Part shown: piece by piece, positions 21,185-31,038 of the stretch
Numbering within the stretch: position 1 is the stretch's first letter
Layout of the letters: every line of letters begins with the position of its first letter
Assembly: GCA_002236755.2 (NCBI GenBank)
Contig: NBZP02000044.1
Coordinates: 786,989-850,988 of the forward strand
Direction: 5' to 3'
Source of the DNA: Dothistroma septosporum
Taxonomy: Eukaryota > Ascomycota > Dothideomycetes > Mycosphaerellales > Mycosphaerellaceae
Length of the DNA stretch: 64,000 bases
Notes under the pieces: model-generated
What the model saw: the letters and a program-made list of their open reading frames with translations, nothing else
What the model was told of the DNA's origin: nothing
The model's database searches: none
Program-made: the position numbers and the translations under genes

Positions 21185-21991
21185 ATGGACTCCGCAATAG
21201 ATCTCAATGACCCTCAGAAGGCCCTCTCCTTACAACACATTCGCTACCAGCTTATCCGCCTCGAAGACACGGTCCTCTACTCCCTCATAGAGCGCGCCCA
21301 ATTCCCTCTCAACAACACAATCTACACTCCCGGCGCAATTCCTATCCACGGTTCCGCCCTCTCCTTCTCCGACTGGGTCCTCCGCGAGCAAGAACGCCTC
21401 CAGTCACGAATACGCCGCTACCAGAGTCCAGACGAATACCCTTTCTTCCCCGACGCCATGGAAGACCTGATTCTTCCTCCAATCAACTACCCCAAAATCC
21501 TCTGGGACAACGAAGTCAATGTGAACAACGAGTTGAAGCAACGCTACATCGACTCCATCCTCCCCGCAGTCTGTCCTTCCCGCGAACGAGAAGAACGATC
21601 TCGTGAAGCGCAGGAGAACTACGGCTCTGCCGCGACCGCCGATGTTACATGTCTCCAATCGCTTAGTCGGCGGGTCCACTTTGGGAAATTCGTCGCTGAG
21701 TCGAAGTTCAAGGAAAACCCGGAGAAGTTCGTGAAGTTGATCAAGGCGGGGGATACAAGGGGAATCGATGAGGCGATTACCAACATGGCGGTGGAGCGGC
21801 AGGTGTTGGAGAGACTGAGGAAGAAGGCGGAGATGTACGGACAGGATCCAAATTTGAAGGAGGACGGAGGGCAGAGTAAGATTCCGGTCGATGCGGTGGT
21901 CAGTACGTATAAGGATCATGTTATCCCGCTGACGAAGGTGGTCGAGGTGGATTATTTGATGCAGAGGCTGAAAGGAACGGAGTGGGAGTGA
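21185..21991 (+). CDS. ARO7: Chorismate mutase
   Basis: An intronless 268-residue protein, the family's usual length. It turns chorismate into prephenate at the branch to Phe and Tyr, and in fungi it is regulated by Trp (activation) and Tyr (inhibition). Family blocks seen are IRYQLIRLEDTVLYSLIERAQF at the N-terminus (the catalytic helix Arg is in QLIRLE), FPDAMEDLILPPINYP, the central CLQSLSRRVHFGKFVAESKF with the catalytic RR/K region, ITNMAVERQVLERLRKKA, and the closing VVEVDYLMQRLKGTEW. All expected motifs are present, so the enzyme looks functional. The start is fixed by the family N-terminus. It shares a short divergent promoter with MDV1. Confidence 0.95.
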   Translation: MDSAIDLNDPQKALSLQHIRYQLIRLEDTVLYSLIERAQFPLNNTIYTPGAIPIHGSALSFSDWVLREQERLQSRIRRYQSPDEYPFFPDAMEDLILPPINYPKILWDNEVNVNNELKQRYIDSILPAVCPSREREERSREAQENYGSAATADVTCLQSLSRRVHFGKFVAESKFKENPEKFVKLIKAGDTRGIDEAITNMAVERQVLERLRKKAEMYGQDPNLKEDGGQSKIPVDAVVSTYKDHVIPLTKVVEVDYLMQRLKGTEWE

Positions 21992-22472
21992 GGGAGCTTT
22001 GCAACAGTGCACCCTAAGGTGGATACACGACCAACTTGCCGCGAGGCTGTCGACAACGCGACCATCTGTTGCCGACTATTTGCCCGACACGCCACCATCG
22101 CCAAGATCGGCTTCATTGACCCTGGGCTTTCGTTTTGATGCATGTGTCTGTGGGCAAGCATGGTACAATGCTATTCGTGCAGGTTGAAACGCTTCCACTC
22201 CTTCCGCAATGTCGTCCAATTTCTCAAATTGGGACGTGAGCAAGTATATCAGCAAAGGCCGCTGCTCTCATCCGCCCTTGCCCGGCATCAGAGAGCGAAG
22301 GCAGGCATATGGTCCGGCTTGAGATATTTCACAACATACTCCACCGCATGCGCCCCACGATCCATGGGAGACTCACGCTTCAACAAGTCGACCGCAGATT
22401 ACGCTTCGTCAGCACATGTCGGCGAGTAAGGTCGTCATATGGCCAGACGTGGGCTCTCGCTGAACCAGCTTC
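21992..22472. other. ARO7 3' flank and eroded head of BTB relic 2
   Basis: No intact gene. A frame from an ATG at about 22209 reads MSSNFSNWDVSKYISKG before it breaks. It could be the decayed N-terminus of the BTB relic that follows, but the match is too weak to call. Confidence 0.4.
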
Positions 22473-23194
22473 AGGGCCTTCAACGACCCATCAATCTATC
22501 CGGTCACCACTGTGGTTCGCAACGGAGAGAAACGGCAGTGCCATAAGCTCACACTATGTGCTCAGTCCAAAGATGCCAGAGTGCATGTATGCTCGAGCGA
22601 GTTTGCAGAAGCCAAGCAAGACTACATCAAGCTCGAGGGGGAGGACGACGAGCAAGTCGTCAAGGCAATGCTTCAATTCTGATCCAGCCATTATCACGAC
22701 GTGTCCGAGGTAGCTGATAGCCAGGAGGTCGTCTTCCATGTCCGTGTCTTCGCAGGCAATGAGAAATACTTCGTCAAGCGCTCGGGAGAACTTGCTACAG
22801 ACCATTCCGTGCTCGCTGCCGTCAGCAGTGCTCCTTCAGACCTCAGCCAAGCCATTGCGGAAGGTGACATCAAATCACTGGATCCAGCAGATGTCTCATG
22901 TCCAGCTATCAGCTCGCATGTGCTTGACCACTGATACAAACGGTTGGAAAGCGGCGAGGCACCCTTCGACAAAGTCCTGAACGAAACACCAAAATTCGCC
23001 GCAGCCTGAGCTCGAGCTATGGCTCAAAAGGGGAGGTGAGATCCACGGCTCGAATGGAGATCAAATGGTATAATTGTCCATGTGGATGTCGGACCAAGTT
23101 TCGATTGGCAATGGTTGACCGCGAGAACTTTGGGATGCATTTCGAAAGGATGTTTACGCTGAGTGGTTGGGATTGGCAGAAGCATTTGACGTAG
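22473..23194 (+). pseudogene. BTB/POZ protein relic 2
   Basis: One frame reads RAFNDPSIYPVTTVVRNGEK, RQCHKLTLCAQSKDAR, EAKQDYIKLEGEDDEQVVK and AMLQF, the second half of a BTB domain. It then meets TGA at 22680-22682 and continues in the same phase as SSHYHDVSEVADSQE and ...FAGNEKYFVKRSGELA, which corresponds to the family's AxGEKY block. The reading fails again after about 22930. A frame from 23054 then gives the family's Cys tail, MEIKWYNCPCGCRTKFRLA, to a stop at 23194. The order of blocks equals relic 1 (17299-18103). The stop, lost blocks and missing N-terminus make it a pseudogene. It is on the opposite strand from the other three relics. Confidence 0.7.
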
Positions 23195-23640
23195 GCGCAG
23201 TAAAAGTTTCACGCAAAGGAAGTGTCGTTAGCTGCATGTTCTTCTGATAAGTGTCAAAATGCAGAGAATGTAGACCACGTCGACTCAATCATTTGCCTCG
23301 CGTCGACAGCCCAGCTCAAGCGAAATACGCTTTCTTTGTGAAGTGCTTGCAACTCCCAAAACTTTCACTCTTAGAATAAGTAGTCCCTCACGATATCGCT
23401 TTACCTCAAGCAGCGAAGCGCTTATGCAATTCCTTTGCAAACACGAACACGAACACGCCAGTGTCTTGAGCATCATTCCAAGCAGAAATGTCAGGATTCA
23501 CAGGCCATCAACGCAGCAAAAAGTTCAAACCCATACACTTTCACCTCATCTCTCTGTTCCTCGAGCAATATCGTTCCCAAATGCAAAAAAGAAAGGACGT
23601 ATGCGGACACATTGTCACAATCACTTCCGAAGAAGCATTG
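23195..23640. other. Intergenic before tRNA-like gene
   Basis: 446 bp with no gene recognised; moderately A-rich near 23580. The open frames here have no family features. Confidence 0.5.
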
Positions 23641-23712
23641 TACTGCCCGCCGGACTTGAACCGGCGACCTTCAGTGTGTTAGACTGACGTGATAACCAAC
23701 TACCTGGGTGGT
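23641..23712 (-). tRNA. tRNA-Val (AAC)-like gene, acceptor stem imperfect
   Basis: The minus strand folds as a 72-nt cloverleaf. The T arm GCCGG-TTCAAGT-CCGGC is perfect. The anticodon stem TCAGT/ACTGA is perfect and carries loop CTAACAC (anticodon AAC, valine), and the variable loop is AGGTC. The D loop contains the box A-like AGTTGGTTA. The acceptor stem ACCACCC/GGGCAGT pairs at only five of seven positions, and the D stem has an A-C mismatch and a G-U pair. It is either a diverged working copy or a pseudo-tRNA whose 5' part has decayed. No intron is seen. Confidence 0.55.
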
Positions 23713-24118
23713 GTTAGCCATGCTGGAACACCACGTGGGCATGTTTCAGCAGCAAGCGCTGGACACTTACACCTGCAGGGAGGACAAGGTTAGCAACATT
23801 CCAAGGACCTGACCATCTGTGGTTTCGACAACGTACCAGGGCAGCCTGAACCTTATCATGTGCAATCTGGTCGCAGATCGTATATCAAGCTACAACGATA
23901 TGTGGGCCGAGCTGGCACCGTTCACGAGAGCTTCAAGGCGGAGAGTGGCATGGGTGTGGAGCTTGGGAGCGGAAGCGGAGGAGTCGGGTGGGAACAAGTG
24001 TAAAATAGCTAAACTTCGAGATGGTGTAGCACAGTCAGATGTCGTGCAGCAGCAAGAGTATGCCACGGCATAAAATACGAATCAGCATGACTGCGACAAA
24101 GCCGGCAGCATAGCAAAA
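23713..24118. other. 3' flank of urea transporter gene
   Basis: 406 bp with no recognisable gene; an 84-codon plus-strand frame at 23819-24073 has no family features. Confidence 0.5.
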
Positions 24119-26408
24119 TCAAGATTTCTCATCTCCAACCCCACCATTCGCGAACTTCAATTCCGCTTCCACAACCTCAACAGGCAGCCCATGAATGATC
24201 GACGTGTCCAGCTGAGAAGTCGCGTCTGCCTTCAGTCCTAACATCGACCTCGCCACAGCGACGATAGCCGTTCTTCCCTCCCAGATTGGAATCAAAGTAA
24301 TGGTGGCAGCGGCAAAGAAAGCCCACAAGAAGACGACCACAATCCAGCCAACGAAGAATCCTTTCGAGAACACATAGCCAGTTGCATACATAGGGATCGG
24401 CCAGAGGACAAGGAGTGCTAGTGTCAGGGTGGCGCTGGCTACTATGGATCTGTTACGTGAGCGAAGAAGCATAGTATTCTCGTCATCAGCTGCTGTTGTG
24501 TCTTCTACTGACGTGGCGGGGTCTGGGATGGTATGTTGGTATGCTGCCAGAGTCGTGTCGTCGGGCCTGATGCGTTCTTTGAAGACGTTGAAGTCGAAGT
24601 TTTGCGGTTTGATGAATGTGATCAAAGGTGTTAACAAGAGAGGACCGCATAGAGCCATCATGTTTCCAGCTACAAGTGGCAAGTTCCCGGAAAGCGACGC
24701 TATTGTGATTTCACCATACTCAGTATGTGCTTTGAGAAACCATGCGATCAGCGCTGCGGCCGAGCTGAGGACTGGCGAAATGATGACTGCCGCTTTGGAT
24801 TGCTTTCGCCACATTATAGTACATGCGGTTGGGACGATGGCGGAGTCGACGAAGATGCCAATGGCGGTGATGAGGAAGCCGACCGAGAAGCCGCCGTGAT
24901 TCATGCCAGCTGCCACGGCGGCTGCAACGATTGCAAAGCCGACTGCGGCGTATTCCGAGAAGCGCTTCAGTTGTTGCTCTGTTGCGTCGGTTTTCAGATA
25001 TGCTCGGTAGACGTTGTAAGAGAGGAGAGCTGTAGTGGCGACAGTCTCGGATGACCTATGGGCTGTCAGTACTGTAGAGGGGACGTTCTCTATATAAGAC
25101 TTACATCGCTGAGGTCACAGCCATGAAGACCATCAAGAGCACAGCCACCGCACCAGCGTTGCCCATTACTGCTCATGGTCAGCTTCGAAATCAAACATCT
25201 ACATCAAGCACTTACCAGCAAGAGCAGCATAAGGCATAGCCATGCCACTCGACACTTCATATGCATTCATGCGGTTTGGGTACGTCGGAAAGGACGGCAG
25301 ATGCTCAGTCGCCGCAGCCGCCAAGCCATACGTGCTGGCAAGAACGAACGGGATTGTGAACCATGCCAGTCCACCAAGTAGGTATCCTTTCGATGTTGCG
25401 CGAGGATCGGCAGCGATGGCTTTTTGGAAAAGTTGAGAATCGACGGCAGCAGCAAAACCCGCTCCGACGAAGACCAGCCCAATGTAGCCACCCTCTGTGT
25501 TAGGTTAGACAATGTTCTGCCATTTTGCAATTGGTGCGACTTACCAACGCTTTTCATGGTCAGATATGAACCATCGGCATTACCTTCGACCGGGTGTAGT
25601 CCAGCGGCTTCTGTCAGTAATGTCCACATCCTGCCAGGCGAGCCCACGACACTCGAAGTTGTATACACCACGAAGATGGACATGAGCATGACAATATAAA
25701 TGATCACTGTGTGTACCTGTGAATGTGAGCTTTGTGAGCTGACATGGTGGTTCTAACATACCCAATCGGTGATAAACGTTGCTTTGATGCCTCCAGCGAG
25801 CGTGTAGATGACCACACCGATCGGCAGCAGGAAGCAGCATCCATCTCGATTGACTCCGGTCATGGTGGAGAAAACGGCCGAGCCTCCAACGAGTAGGTTG
25901 ACGGTCTGGATGAGCTGGAAGATGCCAGAGTATGTGCAGAAGATGAGATGAGCAGCGGTACCATATCGGACCTTGACCAGCTGGAGATATGTTTGGGCGT
26001 ACGGTGCTTTGCGTTTGAGTTCGATTGCAGCGACCGAGAAGAGCAAGATTTGGACCGACGCACCAGCGCCGTACTGTCGTCGACGTTCAGCGAGAGACTC
26101 CTGTATCGGCGAGTCGTCCTACTCACCCAGAACGGACCAGAGACGCCATAGCTGTATCCGTAGCTCGTGGACGTAAGCAATGTCGCAGCTATCGTCCACG
26201 ACGATACCACGGCAGATGCTGTGAGACCAGTCTTGACCGAGTGCTTCGCTGTCATAAACATCTCCGTGTCTTGCTTCTCGTTCATGTACGCTGAAAGGTA
26301 CCAGGATATGGCTGACATGCCGAGCGCAAAGACAGCACCGACCCCGATGATAATGCCATAGCCAACGCCTTGACTCAGCGGCGGGGAGATCTGGAAGACG
26401 TCTGCCAT
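24119..26408 (-). CDS. DUR3: Urea active transporter, DUR3-type sodium:solute symporter
   Basis: Six exons on the minus strand (26127-26408, 25762-26073, 25545-25716, 25216-25494, 25105-25168, 24119-25055), introns 45-53 nt and all GT-AG, give 681 residues. DUR3 proteins take up urea (and polyamines) across the plasma membrane and are induced under nitrogen limitation. Seen in order are the N-terminal PLSQGVGYGIIIGVGAVFALG membrane helix, TAKHSVKTGLTASAVVSSWT with the family SVK/SSWT motif, LLTSTSYGYSYGVSGPFWYGAG, FCTYSGIFQLIQTVNLLVGG, YTLAGGIKATFITDW, GAGFAAAVDSQLFQKAIAADP, and LMVFMAVTSAMSSETVATTA. About 15 hydrophobic helices can be counted. I start at MADVFQISPP (26408); an in-frame upstream extension to 26489 is possible. 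No frameshift or missing motif was found. Confidence 0.92.
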
Positions 26409-28075
26409 GTGGCGTATTATGGTGTACAGTTCTTCTCGTAGGGTCTCAAACATTGACAGGTCACAATGGTACTTACATCTTGTGCTCACTTACATGGTCG
26501 AGCTCGCCACACGTTGGGCATGCTCCACCCTTGACAGAGTGTTATCAAGCTTCGTGGCTATCGTGGCAGCTGGCAGGTGGCAGGTGGGTGATCGGGTGCG
26601 AAGTGGACACGAGGGGTACAGATACGCCAGTGAGATCATGATAGCGTTCTTCGGTGCAACAGAAGAGGACCAGCATGATGTGAGAAGTGCGAGGCCGATC
26701 GTCTGCGGCCGCCGGCCAAAGAGAGATAGGCGTGTGTTCTGGACGCTTGCGTGGTGTAAGACTGCGGGGATCCAGGATGTGCAATGTCGAGTGTGTGGGC
26801 AGAGGGGCACGCAGATGTCTCAACACTCTTTTGCGGAGCAGACGTCGTTGCGATGGAGCTGTGAAGTCGAGGGGAATGATGATGGACATGGCATGAACGC
26901 CGTCCGGGTGAGTTCCTTGGCATGATCTGATCAGTCTACTGGTGGTCACCTATATCCACGTGGATCTTATTACACACCATCATCTTCCAAAACTCCCATC
27001 GCTCTCGCTGATTGATATATTCTCTTATAGGCTGATCTAAGAGAGCTATATCTACGTCTTTTATAGTACTATCTATTCTACTAGTAAAGTCTGAAAGACG
27101 CGTATATCTTCCGGCGTCATTACCCACCGGAAGAACAGTCGGTGCGCTGGACAATAGTGAAGCAAGTCGAACAGTGCCATTCGTGTGTGTCTGACGAGTG
27201 ACGACACGAATGTCAATGGCACTATATCGAATCCGATGCCCAGGCTTTGAGCATTTGGAAGGGCGAGGTGTCACTATAAGATAGGGCAAGGTGGTTGGGC
27301 GACGAGACCGAAAGAAAGTTGTTGTTGAGAAATCCACAACCTTTCTTACCAACACAATCATACATATATGCAGGCCTCGACATCACATGACGGCACGGTC
27401 GAAGAGACACGCCGCGATCTTCACACCCTGCTTGATATTCTCTTCGCCACGCCCAGTATGATAGTCGAGCCGGTGCAGCTTGAGCGCAACATATCTCGAG
27501 GTGGCTGAAATCCTGCTGACCACCATGTGGAGAGAATACAATACTACACGCTGCATGCTCTTTCCCAGCACACTGCAATGCTCAGCTGGCCAGAACAAGC
27601 CACACGCGCGACGTGGCCCTTGTGCATCTTCACATGACACACTTCTCAAGAAGTCACCCGGTCACCAGAGTCCTCAGCTAGAGCCAACTCTTCCAGATGG
27701 CCAGGATGGGCGAGATTCCGGTGGTTCACCAAGCCACCACTCTGACCTGCCACAACCGAGGGCTGCTAACCGACTTCAACAACCACACCAAAGACACTCA
27801 ATGCGGTCTTCGCGCACATCGTTTGCCTGGCTGCTGCAAAGCTCATGTTCAAGCACACCCAAACATCGCCCTGTACGTGTTCTCGTCTACCCTTCAACAG
27901 TGGATCGAGCCTTCTTGGAACGCCTTACGCAGAAGCCTCGCTGCCATGCCACGCTCGCTATAGATCTCCTTCAACGCTTCTCTTCGTAAGTTCGTTGTCT
28001 TTGTCGTCCTCATCTTGCACCTCGCTTCCACCGATCCTGGCTGCACATTCTGGTATACACTTCACAACATACTCC
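26409..28075. other. Intergenic with A+T-rich island
   Basis: 1.7 kb between the outward-facing urea transporter and membrane-protein genes. Apart from the A+T-rich patch at 26997-27114 and a 7-bp inverted repeat (CTTCCGG/CCGGAAG) near 27109-27134, only short frames without family features occur. The last 200 bp is the promoter of the membrane-protein gene. Confidence 0.5.
26997..27114 (-). other. A+T-rich patch, possible element remnant
   Basis: A sharp drop in G+C compared with the surroundings, with TATA/CTAT-rich sequence. On the minus strand it lies inside a 141-codon frame (26936-27361) reading RLSDFTSRIDSTIKDVDIAL. This could be a remnant of a mutated mobile element; no terminal repeat was found. 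Confidence 0.3.
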
Positions 28076-30145
28076 ATGGCTGACAAGAGCGAAGCCCGTG
28101 TCGGGCAATGGCCTTCCTCCAATCAATGCGAGACAACAGGAGAAGAGACCAAGCAGCTGGACCTGAATCTTGAGAAGGGAGTGACTTTCCCCCAGTCGCC
28201 ACAAGAATCTCTTCGCGATGACTCACACTGGAAGCCTGGCTACTTGAATAGACTGCCTGTGCTCGGCCTTGGATCACTGATCGTCGTACTACTTTGTGCT
28301 ATTGGGTCCGTCTTGACGTTATCCATTGCCGATGGAAAGTCGCAGAGCCAATGGCCACAGCAGATTGCACCGAACGTCATAGTCAACATCCTCAACAGTG
28401 TGACGAACATCTGCTTTGGAGTTGCCATCAGTCAGTATCACACTACTACGTGCGTGGACGATACTGATCAGTGAGCAGGTCATGGTATCGCTATTGCTTG
28501 GTGGAGAAAGATTTTGCAAGGTGGTACAGTTCGACAGCTCAATCGAAACTGGCAGTTCAGCAGCAGTTTCAGACACGTAGTACTGGGCGCACGATACTTC
28601 AACCTCATTGCGTTGGCCGCTCTGACTGCCAAGCTGACCATTATTGATGGAGCGTTGCTACAGAAGTCGTTTTCGCAGAAAGTATCACCTAATCTTGCAG
28701 CAGCCATCAACATCACCGGCTATGCAAATACCACAATTCCCAATACCGGCAGAGTCTCTGGTCTCGACAGCCAACCTGGGTTGCTTGCTGAGAACTTCAA
28801 CGACGATCTGAAAATCTGGTCCCAGGGAGGAGGACTTCTGCCTAACTCTTATCAAGACCGCGATGGTCTTTGCTACCTTGGCGTCCCCGGAGCTGGGTTT
28901 GAGTTTGACTGTGGCGAGACACAGACAGCAGCCATCAATAGTGGTAACACCACAGTGAGTGCCTTCTTGGCACTCCAGAGCAACGTCGCTTGCCACTCCG
29001 AGAACAGCACGACCATCGCAACATGTACCGCATTGCAAGAGGGCCTCAGTGCGCCACTCTTTTATGTCGGCTTCGAAGCAACGTACAGTGATGGAACTAC
29101 GATGAATAACGGCAAAAACTACTCCTACATCACTATGAACATGATCTACACAGTCGCCGAAGACTCGAGCGAAGAGGGCACCGACTCCTGTCCGGGCACA
29201 AAATACATACAAACCTGCATCCTCCGTCCCGCCGTCATCGACTACCCCGTTGAAATTCAATCCTTCGACGACTCCCATACCCTTCACAGCATGACCCTCG
29301 CCGTCGACGGCCTCAAAACCGACAACTCCACCTTCCGCGACTTCAACACCACCCTCAAACAGCAGAATCACTTTCCCATCATCCACTACAACGACGTCCA
29401 CGAATCGCATGCCACTACGTCCAACGACTCCCGCACTCGCCTCGGCGGCGTGACGCAAGGCCTGAACACCTACCTCGGCGGCAACGCCAGCATGTACTAC
29501 GACCCCATCACTGGCTTCCAGCTCGACCAGAGCGGCAACGCACCCGTCTACCTCACCAACGATCTCGGAACGCAAGAGGGCCGCGCCCAATCCAAAAACC
29601 TCTGCGGCTTCCGATACAACGACCCAATGACCCCGCAAACCTTCCAAAACAATGCAGCAGCAGACCCGGCACATCACTACGATGTCCCAAGTATTATCGG
29701 AAAGATCAATCAGATCATGTTCGCTACAGCCCTCGACATCTCCAACGAGGACAACGACAAAGACACCGTGGCGGGAACTCTCTCTCGTCCCGCCACGGTG
29801 TATCGCGACACGATCCACTACGTTATCGACAAAGGCTACATGTGGGGTGCGTTTGCTTCAATCATGGCCTGTATCGTGTGCGTGCTTCCAGTGTATTGGG
29901 GTTATTGGCAGTTGGGCAGAAAGGTAACGCTTGGGCCTTTAGAGATTGCCGCAGCGTTCCGTGCTCCCAACCTGAATCACGATTCGAATGCGCCGATCAA
30001 GGAGGTTATTGGAGAAATCGGGGAGAGACGCGTTAAGTTTGGATGGATTGTGAGAGGGGATGGTGCGGGGAGGATCGGGGTCGCTGAGCCGGAGAATGTT
30101 GTGGGCATAGGCCATGCCGCCGTGGATGGTGGTATGAGGAAGTAG
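28076..30145 (+). CDS. Uncharacterised fungal multipass membrane protein
   Basis: Two exons, 28076-28430 and 28479-30145, with a 48-nt GT-AG intron, give 673 residues. The start is MADKSEARVGQW, the first ATG before the first membrane helix. Helices are visible at about 62-85 (VLGLGSLIVVLLCAIGSVL), 97-118 (IVNILNSVTNICFGVAIS) and 155-178 (FNLIALAALTAKLTIIDG). After a large extracellular Cys- and N-glycosylation-rich domain (many NxT/NxS sites, about 185-585), one more helix follows at about 592-615 (GAFASIMACIVCVLPVYWGYW). The cytoplasmic loop AIAWWRKILQGGTVRQL is typical of a large family of ascomycete surface proteins related in layout to DUF3176. Function is unknown; a sensor or structural role at the plasma membrane is a guess. 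The long minus-strand frame opposite it is a shadow. Confidence 0.8.
29763..29801 (+). repeat. 14-bp perfect inverted repeat inside CDS
   Basis: ACACCGTGGCGGGA (29763-29776) and its exact reverse complement (29788-29801) flank an 11-base CT-rich loop. The sequence codes KDTVAGTLSRPATVY within the extracellular domain of the membrane protein. Confidence 0.9.
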
Positions 30146-31038
30146 AGTTGGGCCGTGGAGTGTAGGACGAGAGCCAGTATATAGGGCGAACCGCTCGCCC
30201 GTGGGAACGGCTGTCTGGGCAGACGAAGCAATGGGTTGCGCGGACACTGCATATGACATTAATGATCTTGCGACGTCGGAACTTCGACACCTCTCACTGA
30301 TGGATGAGCCTGACATCGATCATGCTGATTGTTTCCACAGCCAGTATTTGACTACGACTACCGAAGCCACAATCCTCAAGACACAATCAACGTGGCTCGT
30401 CAAGGGTCGTGTGCTCATATTTCCTACAGCTGCCAGACCAGCCGAAACGCACCTTGTTCATGCGACACCGCACTCGGCGAAATAGATGGGATCAGTATCG
30501 AGTCATTTCGAGATCATTGCGACCTGGCGTTGTGCTATGGCAAGACAGTACCATACATTATGTACATTGCCAGATACATGAACCGAAACGCTAACGAATT
30601 GACCTCCATGCGGGTCTGCCGATGTGATACCACGACTTGACGATCCCCAACACCATTGAAGACGGCTTGTGGAGTCGTTGAAGACAACAGAGTGGTATGT
30701 GTGAACCCAATCGCCTTGCGCTGGCCACTGGGACGGATGAGTTCCCAGCGCGTCATGACTGCAAGCGGATGCCACAGCAGGGCTTTGCCAGGAATTAGAA
30801 TTGTTCGGCTGGTTGAGGACACGGACGCGTTCATCTAAGTGTGATGTATCGTGGCTCGGTGTGGTATAATCTTCGTAACAGCCGATATACGTGTTGGCTT
30901 GGAGCGCGGAGCACAATCGTGGAAATACTTGGACACCGAGGTGATAGAAGTAGCTTCGTGGACTCATTCATCTCACACCATATCCCACGCTCATCTCGAT
31001 AGCCATACATAGCTCCTCAAAGCCCGCATCGCGCCGGC
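30146..31038. other. Intergenic, possible weak 2EXR-like remnant
   Basis: 893 bp between converging genes. The minus strand at about 30535-30834 reads VVVSHRQTRMEVNSLAF, which resembles the LLxVxRQxRxEV motif of 2EXR/F-box-like proteins, but no LPxELR opening is found and the frame ends soon after. It is not enough to call a gene. Confidence 0.35.

Noticed and set aside
27480..27989. 169-codon plus-strand frame as N-terminal extension of the membrane protein
   Set aside because: It is in a different frame and ends before the membrane protein's ATG at 28076; no splice link found.
28685..29818. 377-codon minus-strand frame
   Set aside because: Opposite the multipass membrane protein, which has helices, glycosylation sites and a good intron; the minus frame is Val/Gly-rich without any domain.
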